In this document: positions 33,375 through 44,528 of the stretch, piece by piece
How positions within the stretch are numbered: position 1 is the stretch's first letter
Layout of the letters: each line of letters opens with the position of its first letter
DNA from: Eucommia ulmoides
Taxonomy: Eukaryota > Streptophyta > Magnoliopsida > Garryales > Eucommiaceae
DNA length: 64,000 nucleotides
Assembly (NCBI GenBank): GCA_016647705.1
Contig: CM028327.1
Coordinates: 41,602,517 to 41,666,516 of the forward strand
Reading direction: 5' to 3'
Made by a program: the position numbers and the translations under genes
Notes under the pieces: generated by a model
What the model saw: the letters and a program-made list of their open reading frames with translations, nothing else
The model's database searches: none
Told to the model about the DNA's origin: nothing

Positions 33375-35699
33375 TGTTGGCCCAATGATCTACCCAAGAG
33401 GGGAGGAGAATTGGATAGTTCTAAAAATTAAAGAAAATTGTTATTTTTCAACACTTAAATTTTTAAATAATTAATTCAATCCTAAATTAATTATTATCTT
33501 TATATAGCAGCGGATAAGTGTAATTAGTTTTAGGTGCACACCCAAACAATAATAAATAAATAAAGTAATAATACAAAACACCTTGATATATCCGGGTTTA
33601 CCAATCTATTCTTGGCTAATCCAGTCCTCCGAGCTCCACGGAAATTCGCATCCACTAAACTTTGAAGATTTCTTTAAACAGGTAAGAACCAAACCTTTAC
33701 ACAATAATTTTTTTCATAGGCTCAGAATCAACATTTACAATCCCTTTTCACAAGCTCAGAAATAACTTTATCTTTTTTCCAGACAAAAGACTAACTTAAT
33801 CATTTTACAGGCTAAGGATCAAACCTAATTCTTTTATACCTTAGGCTAAGAATCAAACCTCACAAACACTCCAAGTATCATTTGCCCAAATAAGGATGAA
33901 ATCTTTACATTTCACTCAATTTCAAGAATTACGCATATCTCTTTTCACGTGAAAAGAGTAATCTAATTTTTTTTGTACTTAGGTAAAGATTAAACCTCAA
34001 TCTCTTTACCGGAAGATATTGAAACTCAGCTATCCTTGAATAGATACTTCCAATAGTATCTAATCCGCATACAACTCACCAATTACAATAATTTGATAAG
34101 TTCTTTTTCCACTCGAAACTTTTACCACCTCAAATTTATTTAAACTCAATTAATTTTTCGATAATTACTAGTGATAGAATTAAATGAGAAATATAAAATC
34201 TGATTATAAAAATAATATGGGTAGCACAAAATTGAGCATGTAATTAAATTAACACCAAAATCGTTTTAAAATATTTTTATACTTTTAAAGTTCAAAAACG
34301 ATTTCACAAGATCAAATAACCAAGCAAACAATAATAATAATAAACTCAATAAAGAATAAGTTTGGAACAATCTTACCAGAAAAATATCGAAAGATTGCAA
34401 ATCAAATCTCTTAGACAGCTCAGATTGGTGACGTCAAATCAATTAATGCTTTAACTTAAGAACTTTAACAACAGAATAATCTCTCAATATTCTCTCAGTA
34501 TAATATCAAAATGATAACTCGCAGAAAGGTTTGGAACTAAATAGTTCTTGATGTTGTGTTCAGTTTTTATAAAAATTCGTAGATCTATATATAAGGAATT
34601 AAAACAAGCCCTCCAACGATTATATTTTAAAATATAGGCATATAAAAGACACCTATAGACCCTATATATCATTACCTTTTATTCATGCTATATTTGACCA
34701 AAATACGGCTTTTAAAATATTTAATTAAGTTTCCAAAATATTTCTCAATCTCAAAATAAATTAGATAGAAAGAATTATATGTACTAATTTGAGAAATTTT
34801 CTAACTTCATGAACCGTATCTATAGAGATATCCAAATAGGAGTATCATATCTTTAATATATCCATATTCCTAAAATATCTCTAAATGATATGCCAAAAAA
34901 TGCCTAGTTATTCAAATAGTTTCTCAAAATCCTCCAACACTGAAATTGCACAGTCGATTGACCGATCATATGCCATCAGTCGACCGATCGTTTTAGGTTA
35001 CTAGCCAAGCCATTCTGAAACGCTGGTCGGTTGACCGATCCCCAATGGGTCGGTTGATCGATCAGTCCAAGATGCAATCCCAGGCCATTTCTTAGCCCTA
35101 GTTGGTTGACTGGTCATCGATGGTAGGTTGACCGATCGATTTGGGGAGTTCTCAATTCCCCAGCCAATGCCCATCGGTTGATCGAACCTCTTTGGTCGGT
35201 TGATCGATCCTTGCTGGAACACTTCCTCAATTAATTTCAACTCCAATTTTTGACGTTTTGGACCCTTTAACTGATTTCTTTTATCGTTAACTAAATTGAC
35301 TCTTATTAATCAATTTTAAACACTAATCTTGCTTAGACCAATTTTTTCTTTTTCAATTACACATTGGAGTAAATAATTAAACTTAATTGGGACCCTAATA
35401 TAAGCACACACAAACATAAATCATTTAAATCATGCTGTGTGTGATCCTAATTGGGATACATTAAGAGTAAAAATAGATTTAAATTGTTTTCATTTAAATT
35501 CTTCAGAATCTTCAATCTCTTAATGTCTGTCTCTGCATCCTTTACAAATTCTTCATAATATTATCGTCTCTGCATCCTTCATAATTATTTCATGATATGA
35601 TCTTAAATGGAACTCTTTTGAACTAAAACACTTAACAAATCCGTTAATTCCATAAAAAATATCAACACTTAATTGTCCATCAAAATCTCGGGATCAACA
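33375..35699 (-). mobile_element. Copia element B, LTR copy 2 (5' LTR in its own orientation)
   Basis: 2325 bp. It begins TGTTGGCCCAATGATCTACC and ends CGGGATCAACA, so on the minus strand it is TGTTGATCCCG...GGGCCAACA. It is followed by TTGTG. It contains the empty target site (34766-34774) of the Mutator-like element carried by the other LTR. It also contains a cluster of GGTCGGTTGACCGATC-type motifs at about 34955-35215. Confidence 0.85.
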
Positions 35700-36073
35700 T
35701 TGTGGTTGCTTGTTCTAGTATTAAAACTGAATATCATGTCATTACTAATGCAACACAAGAACTACTTTGGCTTTGGTGGCTCCTCAATGACATGAGAATC
35801 TCTTCTCCTACTACCACTGTTTTACATTATGACAATAAGAGTGCTATTCAAATTATCCACAATGATGTCTTTCACGAGCATACAAAACACATCGATACTG
35901 ATTGTCATTTTATCCGTCATTACATTCTTTATAATATTGTTCGTCTACAATCCGTTAATTCAGCCGATCAGACAATATATATTTTCATCAAGGCTCATCC
36001 ACCTAGACACTTTCACTCTATGGTTTTCAAACTCAAATTCTCGTCTCATTTACCGCATTGAGTTTGAGGAGGG
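35700..36073 (+). pseudogene. Copia element A RNase H remnant and polypurine tract
   Basis: An open frame at 35702-36061 reads VACSSIKTEYHVI, LLWLWWLLNDM, YDNKSAIQI, FHEHTKHIDTDCHF and IKAHPPRHF, the classic Copia RNase H series, ending near the normal stop. It continues the frame broken at 26816: Lys-Lys-His-Ile-Val before the insertion and Val-Ala-Cys after it. GTTTGAGGAGGG at 36062-36073 is the polypurine tract just before the 3' LTR. Confidence 0.85.
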
Positions 36074-36273
36074 TGTTAATATGTGTATATAGGCTTGACC
36101 TATTATTACAATATATGTATATGGGTTTGGCCCATTAGGTCAAAACCCTAACACTAGAGTTTCCTTAATCTGCTATAAATATCTCTATTGTAAGTCTCTA
36201 TAATTCACTGGTTTTGAATATCAATATATCACTCCATATTCTCCCAACATTTCGTCTTTTAATTATCTTAACA
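36074..36273 (+). mobile_element. Copia element A, 3' LTR (intact, 200 bp)
   Basis: Starts TGTTAATATGTGTATATAGG and ends AATTATCTTAACA, so TGTTAA...TTAACA. It is preceded by a polypurine tract and matches the split 5' LTR (22218-22371 and 24227-24273). Confidence 0.85.
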
Positions 36274-36470
36274 ATTTTGTCATTTTTTATATTGGATTTT
36301 ATCCACGTAGGTAATTTCGTGTTTGATATGTGATTTATTGTCATCATAAAAAATAACAGAATTATCAATTCGTATTGTCTTAACATATTTTGAATAATTT
36401 AAAATTTAACATGTTTAAATTAAAAGTACAAAATTGAGATTTCTCCATTACTTCAAGGGTGCAAACACAA
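36274..36470. mobile_element. Family C element, copy 2, right part
   Basis: Contains TAACATGTTTAAATTAAAAG, then TGAGATTTCTCCATTACTTC, and ends near AAGGGTGCAAACAC, matching the right half of the family as in 51219-51486. It completes the half at 22109-22217 about 14 kb away. Confidence 0.55.
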
Positions 36471-36529
36471 AAAATAAAGTCAAATGTGATGAATTTGGGA
36501 TTGGTATGGGAGATTATATTATATACGTT

Positions 36530-36575
36530 TGTCCCCCCCCCCCCCCCCCCGCCCCCCTCCCTTTTTTTTTTTTTT
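36530..36575. repeat. Poly(C)/poly(T) tract
   Basis: About 18 C, GCCCCCCTCCC, then a T-run. Low complexity. Confidence 0.95.
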
Positions 36576-37040
36576 ATAAAAAATATTGTTTGAATGCGTT
36601 TGGGGTCAATTCGTGCAATTCTCTTTTCGTACTTATTTTATAATTATATTCCATATTTTTAAGAAAAAAATTGATAGTGTCAACTATAAAATTAAAATTA
36701 ACTATATAATTAATCTTACCTATTTTAAAGTGAAATATACAATAAAATATGAAATTAATTAATTTTAAAAATCTTTAAAAATAAATAAGGAAATAATAAA
36801 ATTAAATCGAAATAAGGCGTGATTATGAAAGGGTAATTAATTTTTTAGTCTTCTATAAAGACTCAATAAAGAAATCAGACCCATCTGATATGAACAATTA
36901 AGATTTCAGACCCCACAAATTTTTTAGAAAAAAATTCTTCATTCTGACCCTCCTTATTAACATTTATTTACAAGTCTGTCATTTTATCCTTTTGCAACAA
37001 AACAAATTTTGACAGCAAAAGGAGTTAACCTTAATGTGTG
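36576..37040. other. Intergenic, nothing recognised
   Basis: AT-rich, no gene. AGTCTTCTATAAAGACTC at about 36847 is a small dyad. Confidence 0.4.
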
Positions 37041-38040
37041 AAATAAAAATCACTCACAACATAGGCAAACTTAGTAGCATTAACGTTAACGCAATTACAA
37101 CCTAACACATTTAACTTAATTGCGTTAACGTTAACACAATTACTACCCAACATATTTACTTAATTGCATTAACGTTAACACGATTACAACTCAACACATT
37201 TAATTTAATTGTGTTAACGTTAACACGATTACAACTCAGCACATTTAATTTAATTGAGTTAACATTAACGTAAACTTGTTCAAACAAATACCCCTTACTT
37301 ATATTACAATATTACATTGAGAATTGACGTTAACGTTGTTACATCCATTTTTTTTTTTTGCAAGTTAACGTATCATCTCTCAATCTGCCTGTTTTGTGTG
37401 TTACATTAACGTTAATTTATTTCACCAGCAGACATGTTGTGTGTTTTTTTCTTGAATATTTAGCGTATTTTGTATGTATTTACGTTAACGCATCTTGCCC
37501 ATTTGTGTGTGTGTGTTAACGTTAATGTATTTTTTTTTGTGTGGTTCACATAATTGCCTCTTTCTTTATTTGTTTTTGTGTGCATTAATATTAACGCATT
37601 TGTATGAGTTTGCATTAACGTTAATGCACATTTTGTTACCTCTCTCTATATTAAACGTTAATGCATTTAATGTTATCTAAAAAATGTGTAAAATAAAAAT
37701 CACTCACAACACAAACAAATTTAGTTGCATTAATGTTAACGCAATTATAATCCAATACATTTAACTTAATTGCATTAACGCGATTACAACTCATTACATT
37801 TAACTTAATTGAGTTAACGTTAACAAATTACAACTCAGCAAATTTAATTTAACGTTAACGTAATTACAATCTAACATATTTAACTTAATTGCGTTAATGT
37901 TAACGCGATTATAAACACAACACATTTTGTTATCTTTGTGTGTGTTAACATAAACACATTTAATTTTGTCTAGAAAACATGTGAAAAAAAAATCACATAA
38001 ACACACCAACGTTAACGTAAATTTAACACCCTCTCCACTT
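37041..38040. repeat. TTAACGTTAA palindrome array with a 45 bp tandem core
   Basis: 37077-37275 is a 45 bp tandem repeat of about 4.5 copies (starts at 37077, 37122, 37166, 37211, 37256), each with G.(A/G)TTAACGTTAAC and ATTACAAC.CA.CACATTTAA. 37320-37680 has many further TTAACGTTAA or CATTAACGTTAA copies in a different context (GTGTGTGTGTTAACGTTAAT). 37727-37930 is a second, more decayed set. The lead-in AAATAAAAATCACTCACAAC occurs at about 37041 and 37690. More than 20 such palindromes lie within 1 kb. Confidence 0.8.
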
Positions 38041-38099
38041 TCACCGCCGAAATGAGCATCAAAATTTTTTAACAAAAAAAAATAAATAAAAAAAAATTG

Positions 38100-38600
38100 C
38101 GAAACCCAGATCTAGAAACAAGGAGGAGAGAAGTCAGACCACATCACTGGCGGTTGGTTTCAGATCTTGGAGTGGGTTTCAGATCTTGGCTTGCGGTGGT
38201 GATGTTTGCGGCGGTAATGGGTAGCTGAGAAAGAGAGCGAACATGAGCGGCTAAGGAATTTAGAGAGAGAGAACGTGAGCGGCGAACATCGGTGGCTTGC
38301 AGTGAATTTGGAGAGAGAACATCAAACTTGAGAGAGAGAGATGTCTATGGTTTAGAGTGAGAGAAGATAGAGAGTTAAGTTGGTATGGTTCAACACTTTT
38401 GAGAGAGAGAGAGAATAAAGTGAGAGAGAACATCAAACTTGAGAGAGAGAGATGTCTATGGTTCCAGGGCATATGTGACTTTTTAGTGCTCTTTTTGTCT
38501 TTTTAGAGGACTAAAAACTAAACTACATATACGAAAATGTCTAATCTCTAACTAAATATATAAAAATAATTTTTTTTTCTGAATGGTCTCTCTATGGGAG
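38100..38600. repeat. GA-rich segment with a 43 bp direct repeat
   Basis: GAGAGAGAACATCAAACTTG followed by AGAGAGAGAGATGTCTATGG occurs at 38311-38353 and 38422-38463. (GA)n runs lie between. The CT-rich reverse strand gives spurious frames. Nothing coding. Confidence 0.75.
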
Positions 38601-39054
38601 ATTATATAATAAAAAACTCATTATAAAAATGAGTGTTAGATTTTGTGGAAAAAATGATGGATAAGAAAATTAAAAAAAAAAAATAAGATGAAAAAAAAAA
38701 TAAATTTATTTGGTATGGATGAAAAATGGGAGAAAAAAGAAAGAAAAAGAAAATACACAATTTTTTTAACAATTTCTTTTCCTGACTAATTTGGGAAGAA
38801 AATGAATGAGAGTTTTTCAAGAAAAAAATTACAGTTATATCATTGATAATAATTTTTTTTTATCTATTTTTGCAATATGAGAGTAAAATAGTAAATTAGA
38901 TACAATGGATTACTATTACTATTGTTATTGTTATTTTATTTTATTCTCCTCTTATCTTTTTTTTTTCTTTTTCTTTTTCTTTATTCCTTCCAACTAATCG
39001 TACTTTTAATTTGATTGCCAAGAGAAAGTGTACTATTTTGTATTTTTTTTTAAA
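38601..39054. other. Intergenic A/T homopolymer-rich DNA
   Basis: Runs of A and T with ATTACTATTACTATTGTTATT. No gene. Confidence 0.5.
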
Positions 39055-39195
39055 AAAAAAAAATTATGATTCGATTCTCTTGAGTATGTTAAAAATTAAA
39101 TCATTGAATCTATCAGTCTGATATGTAAATACATCTTTAAAATCGTTCAGAAAGGTGATTAGTCAGGATATGTATAAACTGGCTCGGAGAAAATT
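39055..39195 (+). repeat. Second short interspersed repeat family, plus copy
   Basis: GATTCGATTCTCTTGAGTAT, TTAAAAATTAAATC, CATCTTTAAAATCG, GTGATTAGTCAGGATATG and TAAACTGGCTCGG follow the family's order. Confidence 0.5.
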
Positions 39196-39485
39196 TACTG
39201 AAAAATAAAAAAATAAAAATAAAAAAATAAATTGGGAGGGGTCCTTCACGTGGGAATATGATGCGGTGGAGAATGGACAATGTGTAGCTGCCCCCACCAT
39301 GGGAAAGGCGCCCCCCCCGTCCTCGTGGGTTTTGTTTCCAAACAGAAGTAAACTGGCATCACGTGCATTTCACGTGGACCAAGACTGATCATGTCTGGCG
39401 CAGTACATAGGATAAGTGGCCAACAATTTACTTTTGTTTTCAACTCACAATTTGTGTTTATGTTTGGTGTCTAAAATTAGGGGTC

Positions 39486-40145
39486 AAAATGGAGACCAGT
39501 CTAATCATCGAGCGAGAAAATTCAGAAAGAGTTTCGAGTAGATGTTTAATTGATTTTTATTTGTATCAAGATTAAAAGGAATCTCAAGATATCTAAGAAA
39601 ACGATTAGACATTGATCAAGACTAATTAGGTAGTAAATGGAGACCGGTCTAATCATCGAGCTAAAAATTCTGAAAGAGTTTCGGGTAGATGTTTAGTGAT
39701 TTTTATCTATATAAAGATTAGACGGAATCTCAAGATAGTAGAGAAAACGATTAGACGTTGATCAAGACTGATTAGGTAGTAAATTAACATGGGTCAGATT
39801 ATCGAGTAAGAGAATTCAAAAAGAGTCTTGAGTAGATATATGAGTGACTTTTATTTGTATTGAGATTAGGCTGTCTCCCTAAATTTTGAATTAGGGGGAA
39901 TCACGAGAGAGTTAAAAAAAATGATTAGGCACTAATCCAAAGTGATTAGGTAATGAATTTACCTAGGTTAGATAACTAAGCAAAGAAATTTAGAGAGAAT
40001 TAATGTCTATCCGGTTTGTGCCTATATCAAGATTAAGCTGTCACCTATTATAGACGAGGGATTTTAAATTAGGGAGAATCTTGATATAACTAAGAAAACA
40101 GTTAGACACTAATTCAGGCTGATTAGGCAATAAATTTAACCTGGG
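39486..40145. repeat. Degenerate tandem repeat of about 150-180 bp, four units
   Basis: Units begin near 39486, 39637, 39784 and 39960. Each has GG(T/A)C..T.TAATCATCGAG or similar, AAAGAGTTTCG.GTAGATGTT, GATTTTTATTTGTAT.AAGATTA, GGAATCTCAAGATA, AAAACGATTAGAC.TTGATCAAGACT and GATTAGGTAGTAAAT. No coding frame survives. Confidence 0.8.
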
Positions 40146-40280
40146 TCTCACCTGTAACCAAACTTACGGCGATTGTGCTTGAACAAGGCCCAACGATCCA
40201 CTTGGATAGTCCTGAGTCGGTCCACAAGGTCAAGACAAAGGAAAAATGAATAGACATTGGGGAATTGTAAAGGTAACGAA

Positions 40281-40372
40281 AAGAGGATGATACTCTTTGA
40301 AGACCTACTGGAGGGACCTGACCAAAAGGAGGATGATACTCTTTGAAGACCTACTGGAGGGACCTGACCAAG
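40281..40372. repeat. 45 bp perfect tandem duplication
   Basis: GAGGATGATACTCTTTGAAG followed by ACCTACTGGAGGGACCTGAC occurs twice, 45 bp apart, with no mismatch seen over about 43 bp. It lies in a GC-richer segment (40146-40500) adjoining the repeat above; origin unknown. Confidence 0.9.
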
Positions 40373-40668
40373 CATTTGGTGATCTAGTCGGTTTGTATCG
40401 GAGAGATGATTTTGTTGGTAGTCTATGAAAAACACACCCATCAGTGTAAAGTCGATCTTTTGATGATACTCATGATTCACATTGCTGACAAAGATTATAA
40501 AATTATTTTACACTTTTTCTTTAAAATTTACTAGTTGTTTCACTTTGTAGTTCACAATTCTATCTTATAAAACACAACATCGAATGATAATTTTGCCCAC
40601 GGGATTTGTTAAAAAAATTAACATCGCTAGAGTTTCAGATAAAATAGAGATGTTTTCAATATTTTAGG

Positions 40669-41505
40669 TTGCCTTTGAGTAAGGGATTTGTTAAATTATG
40701 AGATTTCAAACTCCTAAATTTTGAAATCACATCATTTAACAAATTCGTTGTTTGGATATGTAGTATTTGTAAACAGAATTTGTAACAAATTTCTCTAAAC
40801 CCTCTTGCTCTCTTTCCTCATTTTCTTTTTCTTTAGTTCCTCATTCCCTATCTCGGCTCTGCTCCGACGCATTTGGTACCCCACTGGCTCAGCTATGCTA
40901 GAACCCTCCTTACCCAACACCGATCCGGGGGTATAGCCCATCTGTTTCAGCATCTGATTCGAGGTTCACCAACGTTTACTGATCCTCTTCCACTTATTTC
41001 TACTCTCGTTTGAGCTTGCACTGCTCTTGCCTATTTAGGGTTTTCAATTTCTTCTCCGAAGGTTGCGAATTAGGGTTTTGCTGCTTGACGCAACGAATGA
41101 TTTTAGGTTGCAAATTTAGGGTTCTGCTCTCATTTGAGTTTGCGCTACTCTTGCCTATCTTCTTCTCATGTGACGAATGATTTGCGACTGCGACGATTTG
41201 TGACTGTGACGGACGACCAATAAGCAAGAGAGGAAGAAGTCGCGGCGAAGAAGACGATGACGGCGAAGTGGTCAAGAGCGAACTGCGAAGAGCGTTGAGG
41301 AATAAATGATTTATGAAATTACACTTATTTCAAAAGGATTTCCAAATCATCTCTTTCACAACTATTTGACACTTAAAGAGATTTTACAGATTCTTCATAT
41401 TCAATACCCAAATAAGGTATTTGTTAAAAAAAAAAATTAAAATCTCTTACTCAAATGAAATCTCTCCCCTAAATCTCTTACCCAAACACAACCTTAGCGT
41501 TTTAT
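40669..41505. mobile_element. hAT-like non-autonomous element
   Basis: The left AGGTTGCCTTTGAGTAAGGG and the right complement AAGGTTGTGTTTGGGTAAGA form a TIR of about 25-30 bp. Just inside are AATTATGAGATTTCAAA and related AGATTT blocks. The interior 40800-41290 is GC-richer (TCGGCTCTGCTCCGACGC) and gives a minus-strand frame with no recognised domain. The target duplication was not resolved. Confidence 0.55.
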
Positions 41506-41592
41506 GTGCTCAAATTGAACACACAAGCACTAAAGTGAGACTCCTACTAAGCTCTAGGGATATAAAATGTCAAAATCTATCTAGTTTTTATT

Positions 41593-42010
41593 TTGGATTA
41601 ATTACCATTTAACCCTCTAACTTTGATCTTATTTCATTTTGACCCCACCACTTTTAAAACCCATACTTCACCCTTTCTACTCCTGACTGAAGTGAAAAAC
41701 TCACATTTTGTTCATTTTATTTTTTGAAAAAAGTTTCTAATATTTTTTTATTCAAATTTAATATTTAAAGATAGTAAAAGGAAAAAACTAATTTTTTCTC
41801 TCTCTAGCTCACCTTTTCTCTCAATTTCTATTTTTTTTTATTAAAAATAAAATAAAATAAAATTTTAAAATAACGGTGTGTTCATCCATTATAAACGGTG
41901 TTTTCATCAATTTCATATAAAATTTAGATGAAAATTTAATTTCACCCATTTTTTGCATATTTTGTTAAATTAAATAAAAAAAAAATTACTTTTGCAATCT
42001 ATTAATAAAT
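41593..42010 (+). mobile_element. TIR-element relic related to the GDSL-intron elements
   Basis: GGATTAATTACCATTTAACC, CTTTGATCTTATTTCATTTT, CTCCTGACTGAAGTGAAAAA and CTCTCTCTAGCTCACC match, in inverted order, the element at about 59826-60246, and also match 60600-61064. Only one end is clear. Confidence 0.5.
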
Positions 42011-42280
42011 TAGGATGATTTTTAAAATTGTATTTTCATTAATAACTTGGACTAATTTGAAGATAATAGATGAATGAGATTGAATTTTGGAATTTTGAGA
42101 AAAAGTTCATGCTTAAAAATTTCACACACCAACTTCATTGCGATTAAGTTTAATTACATTTATACCATTTAAGTTTTATATATATACTTTATCACCCAAA
42201 ATTTTATTATTTATTATTTTTTAACACTTACAAATTCAAAATCATTATAACGCTTTTAGGCACGGTGTTTTCCTAGTTTC
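42011..42280. other. Intergenic, nothing recognised
   Basis: AT-rich with no gene or clear repeat. Confidence 0.4.
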
Positions 42281-42282
42281 GT

Positions 42283-42799
42283 TAGAGCAACTCCAACCCA
42301 AATAAATATTTACATTAGCTAAACTACTGTTTTAACTCATGAATAGTGTTTTGGCTAATAGAAATTTAGAGTACACTCTAACCATACTAACCAAATGAAT
42401 TAGCTATTAATATTTTAAATTTAATTTTGGGTAAGTAATAGTTTACCTAATAAGTTGGAGTAGATAAGAGTAACTCTAAGACACTAGTTATCTCATGAGC
42501 CAAATGGTATAAGAGCACCTCCAACCCAAATAGGCATTTATATTAGCTAAACCACTATTTTGCCTCATTATTAGTGTTTTGGCTTATAAATATTTAAAAT
42601 TGTATTCCAACCATATTAACCATATAAATTAGCTATTAATATTTCAATTTTACTTTGGCTAAGAAATAATTTACCTAGTGGGTTAGAGCATCTCTAATCC
42701 AAATAACCATTTATATTAGCTAAAATCCTATTTTGCCTCTTGAATAGTGTTTTGATTAATACATATTTAGAATTGTATTCTAACCATGTTAGCCAATTG

Positions 42800-42839
<40 letters not shown>

Positions 42840-44118
42840 TGGCTAAGCAATAATTTACCTAGCGGGTTGGAGTAGATAATATTGATGTTGAATAACCAAA
42901 ATGGTAGTTACACCATTTGACTCATGGGATGACTAACCTTTCCACCTTAGGTAAAAATGGCTTTTGAGATGACTATTAGGTAAAATATCTGGAGTGATGA
43001 CTCTTGTATTGGAGGTCAAATTTTTAAGTTTGGTTAGGTAAAATGATAGTTATACTATTTGGCTCATGGGATGGTAGTGGGTTGGAGTTGCTCTTAGAGT
43101 AGATAATATTGATGTTGAATAGGCAAATTAGTAGTTAAATGTTCCTACCAATTTATAGATAATCCATCCATCTTAGGTAGAAATGACTCTTAAGGTGGGC
43201 ATTAGGAAAAATAGCTAGAGTGATGACTCTTGAGTGGAAACTTAATTTTTAAAATTGGTTTGGTAAAATAATAGTTACACTATTTGGTTTATGAGATGGT
43301 TAGCGGGTTTGAGTTGCTCTAACTACCATTTTCGCTAACCAAACTTAGAAATTTAAATTTCAATCCAAGAGCTATCACTATTCACTATATCTATTTTACT
43401 TAATAGTTATTTTATGTGCTATTTCTATCTAAGGTGAGGAGGTTAGTTAATTTTTTTTTACTAAATTTCTAATTACCAATTTGCCTTTATCTACTCTAGC
43501 CAAAATTAAAATTAAAATATCAATAGCTATTCATGTGGCTAGCATGGTTTGAATACAACTCTAAATTTATATTAGGAAAAATACTATTTATGAACAAAAA
43601 AAATATTTTAACTAATAAAAATACTTATTTGGATTGAAGTTGTTCTAATAATGATATTGAATAGACAAATTCTTGATTAAAATTTTTCATTAATTTTTAA
43701 TTAAATATTTTAATGTAGTAATAGCGTTTAAAATTGCTATTAAAGCATCTCCGACTCAAATAGTCTTTTACATTAGTTAAAATCGTGTTTAGCCTCTTGA
43801 ATAGTGTTGTGGTTAATACATATTTAGAATTACACTCCAACCATGTTAGCCAAATGAACTAACTATTAGTATTTTCATATTAATTTTGGTTAAGTAATAA
43901 TTTATCTAGTGGATTGAAGTAAATAATATTGATGTTAAATAGATAAAATAGTAATTACAAGATTTAGCTCATGGGATGGGTAACCTTTATCTTAGGTAGA
44001 AATGACTTTTGAGATAACTATTAGATAAAATAATTAGAGTGATGATTATTGAGTTGGAGATCAAATTTTTAAGTTTGGTTAGACAAAATGGTAATTATAC
44101 AATTTGGCTAGTTGCTCT
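42283..44118. mobile_element. Cluster of nested or tandem GAGCAACTCCAACC-type MITEs
   Basis: Heads AGAGCAACTCCAACCC (42285), AGAGCACCTCCAACCC (42513), AGAGCATCTCTAATCC (42685) and AAGCATCTCCGACTC (43744) start similar blocks: CATTTATATTAGCTAAA, CTTGAATAGTGTTTTG, CCAACCATGTTAGCC, AGCTATTAATATTT, AAGTAATAATTTACCTAG. Inverted tails GGGTTGGAGTTGCTCTTAG (about 43079) and GGGTTTGAGTTGCTCT (about 43304) mark the other ends. Several generations of one MITE family have inserted in or next to each other. Non-coding. Confidence 0.7.
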
Positions 44119-44284
44119 TAAATAATAAAAGTGAAATTCCACCAAAAGTACCATAAATGGAAAACACCACTTATGGGTCATGGGAGGACCATCCAAGGAT
44201 TTTTTTTTTTTTTTATCTTGAGATGGTCTTTAGGAAGTGGTGGTTCCCACTTGTGGGATCTCTAACAAAAACCTTTAAATAAAA

Positions 44285-44519
44285 GGGTTAATTATACTTT
44301 ATCTCCCTGTGATTTGGTCAATTTATATTTTACTCCCCTATAGTTTGAAAATCGTCACTTATCCTCCATGTGATTAGATTTTCAAACCACTTATCCCCTG
44401 ATATAGGGGGGTAAGTGCACCAAATATTTGACCAAAGGGAGAGTAAGTAACGATTTTTAAATTATAGGAAAATAAGTATAAATTAGCCTAACCACAGGTG
44501 TATAAAATGTAATTAACCC
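44285..44519. mobile_element. Mutator-like miniature element with perfect 9 bp target duplication
   Basis: The left GGGTTAATTATACTTTATCT and the right complement GGGTTAATTACATTTTATAC form the TIR. TAAATAAAA is repeated exactly on both sides (44276-44284 and 44520-44528). 235 bp. Same TIR family as the 1.4 kb element at 28238-29641. Confidence 0.85.
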
Positions 44520-44528
44520 TAAATAAAA

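Noticed and set aside
36530-36575. Poly(C) tract as a special structure
   Set aside because: A simple homopolymer run with no conserved context; its length could also be an assembly artefact.
40148-40480. 110-codon minus-strand frame
   Set aside because: It includes the perfect 45 bp duplication read as a repeated peptide; no start context or family match, and the neighbouring DNA is a tandem repeat.
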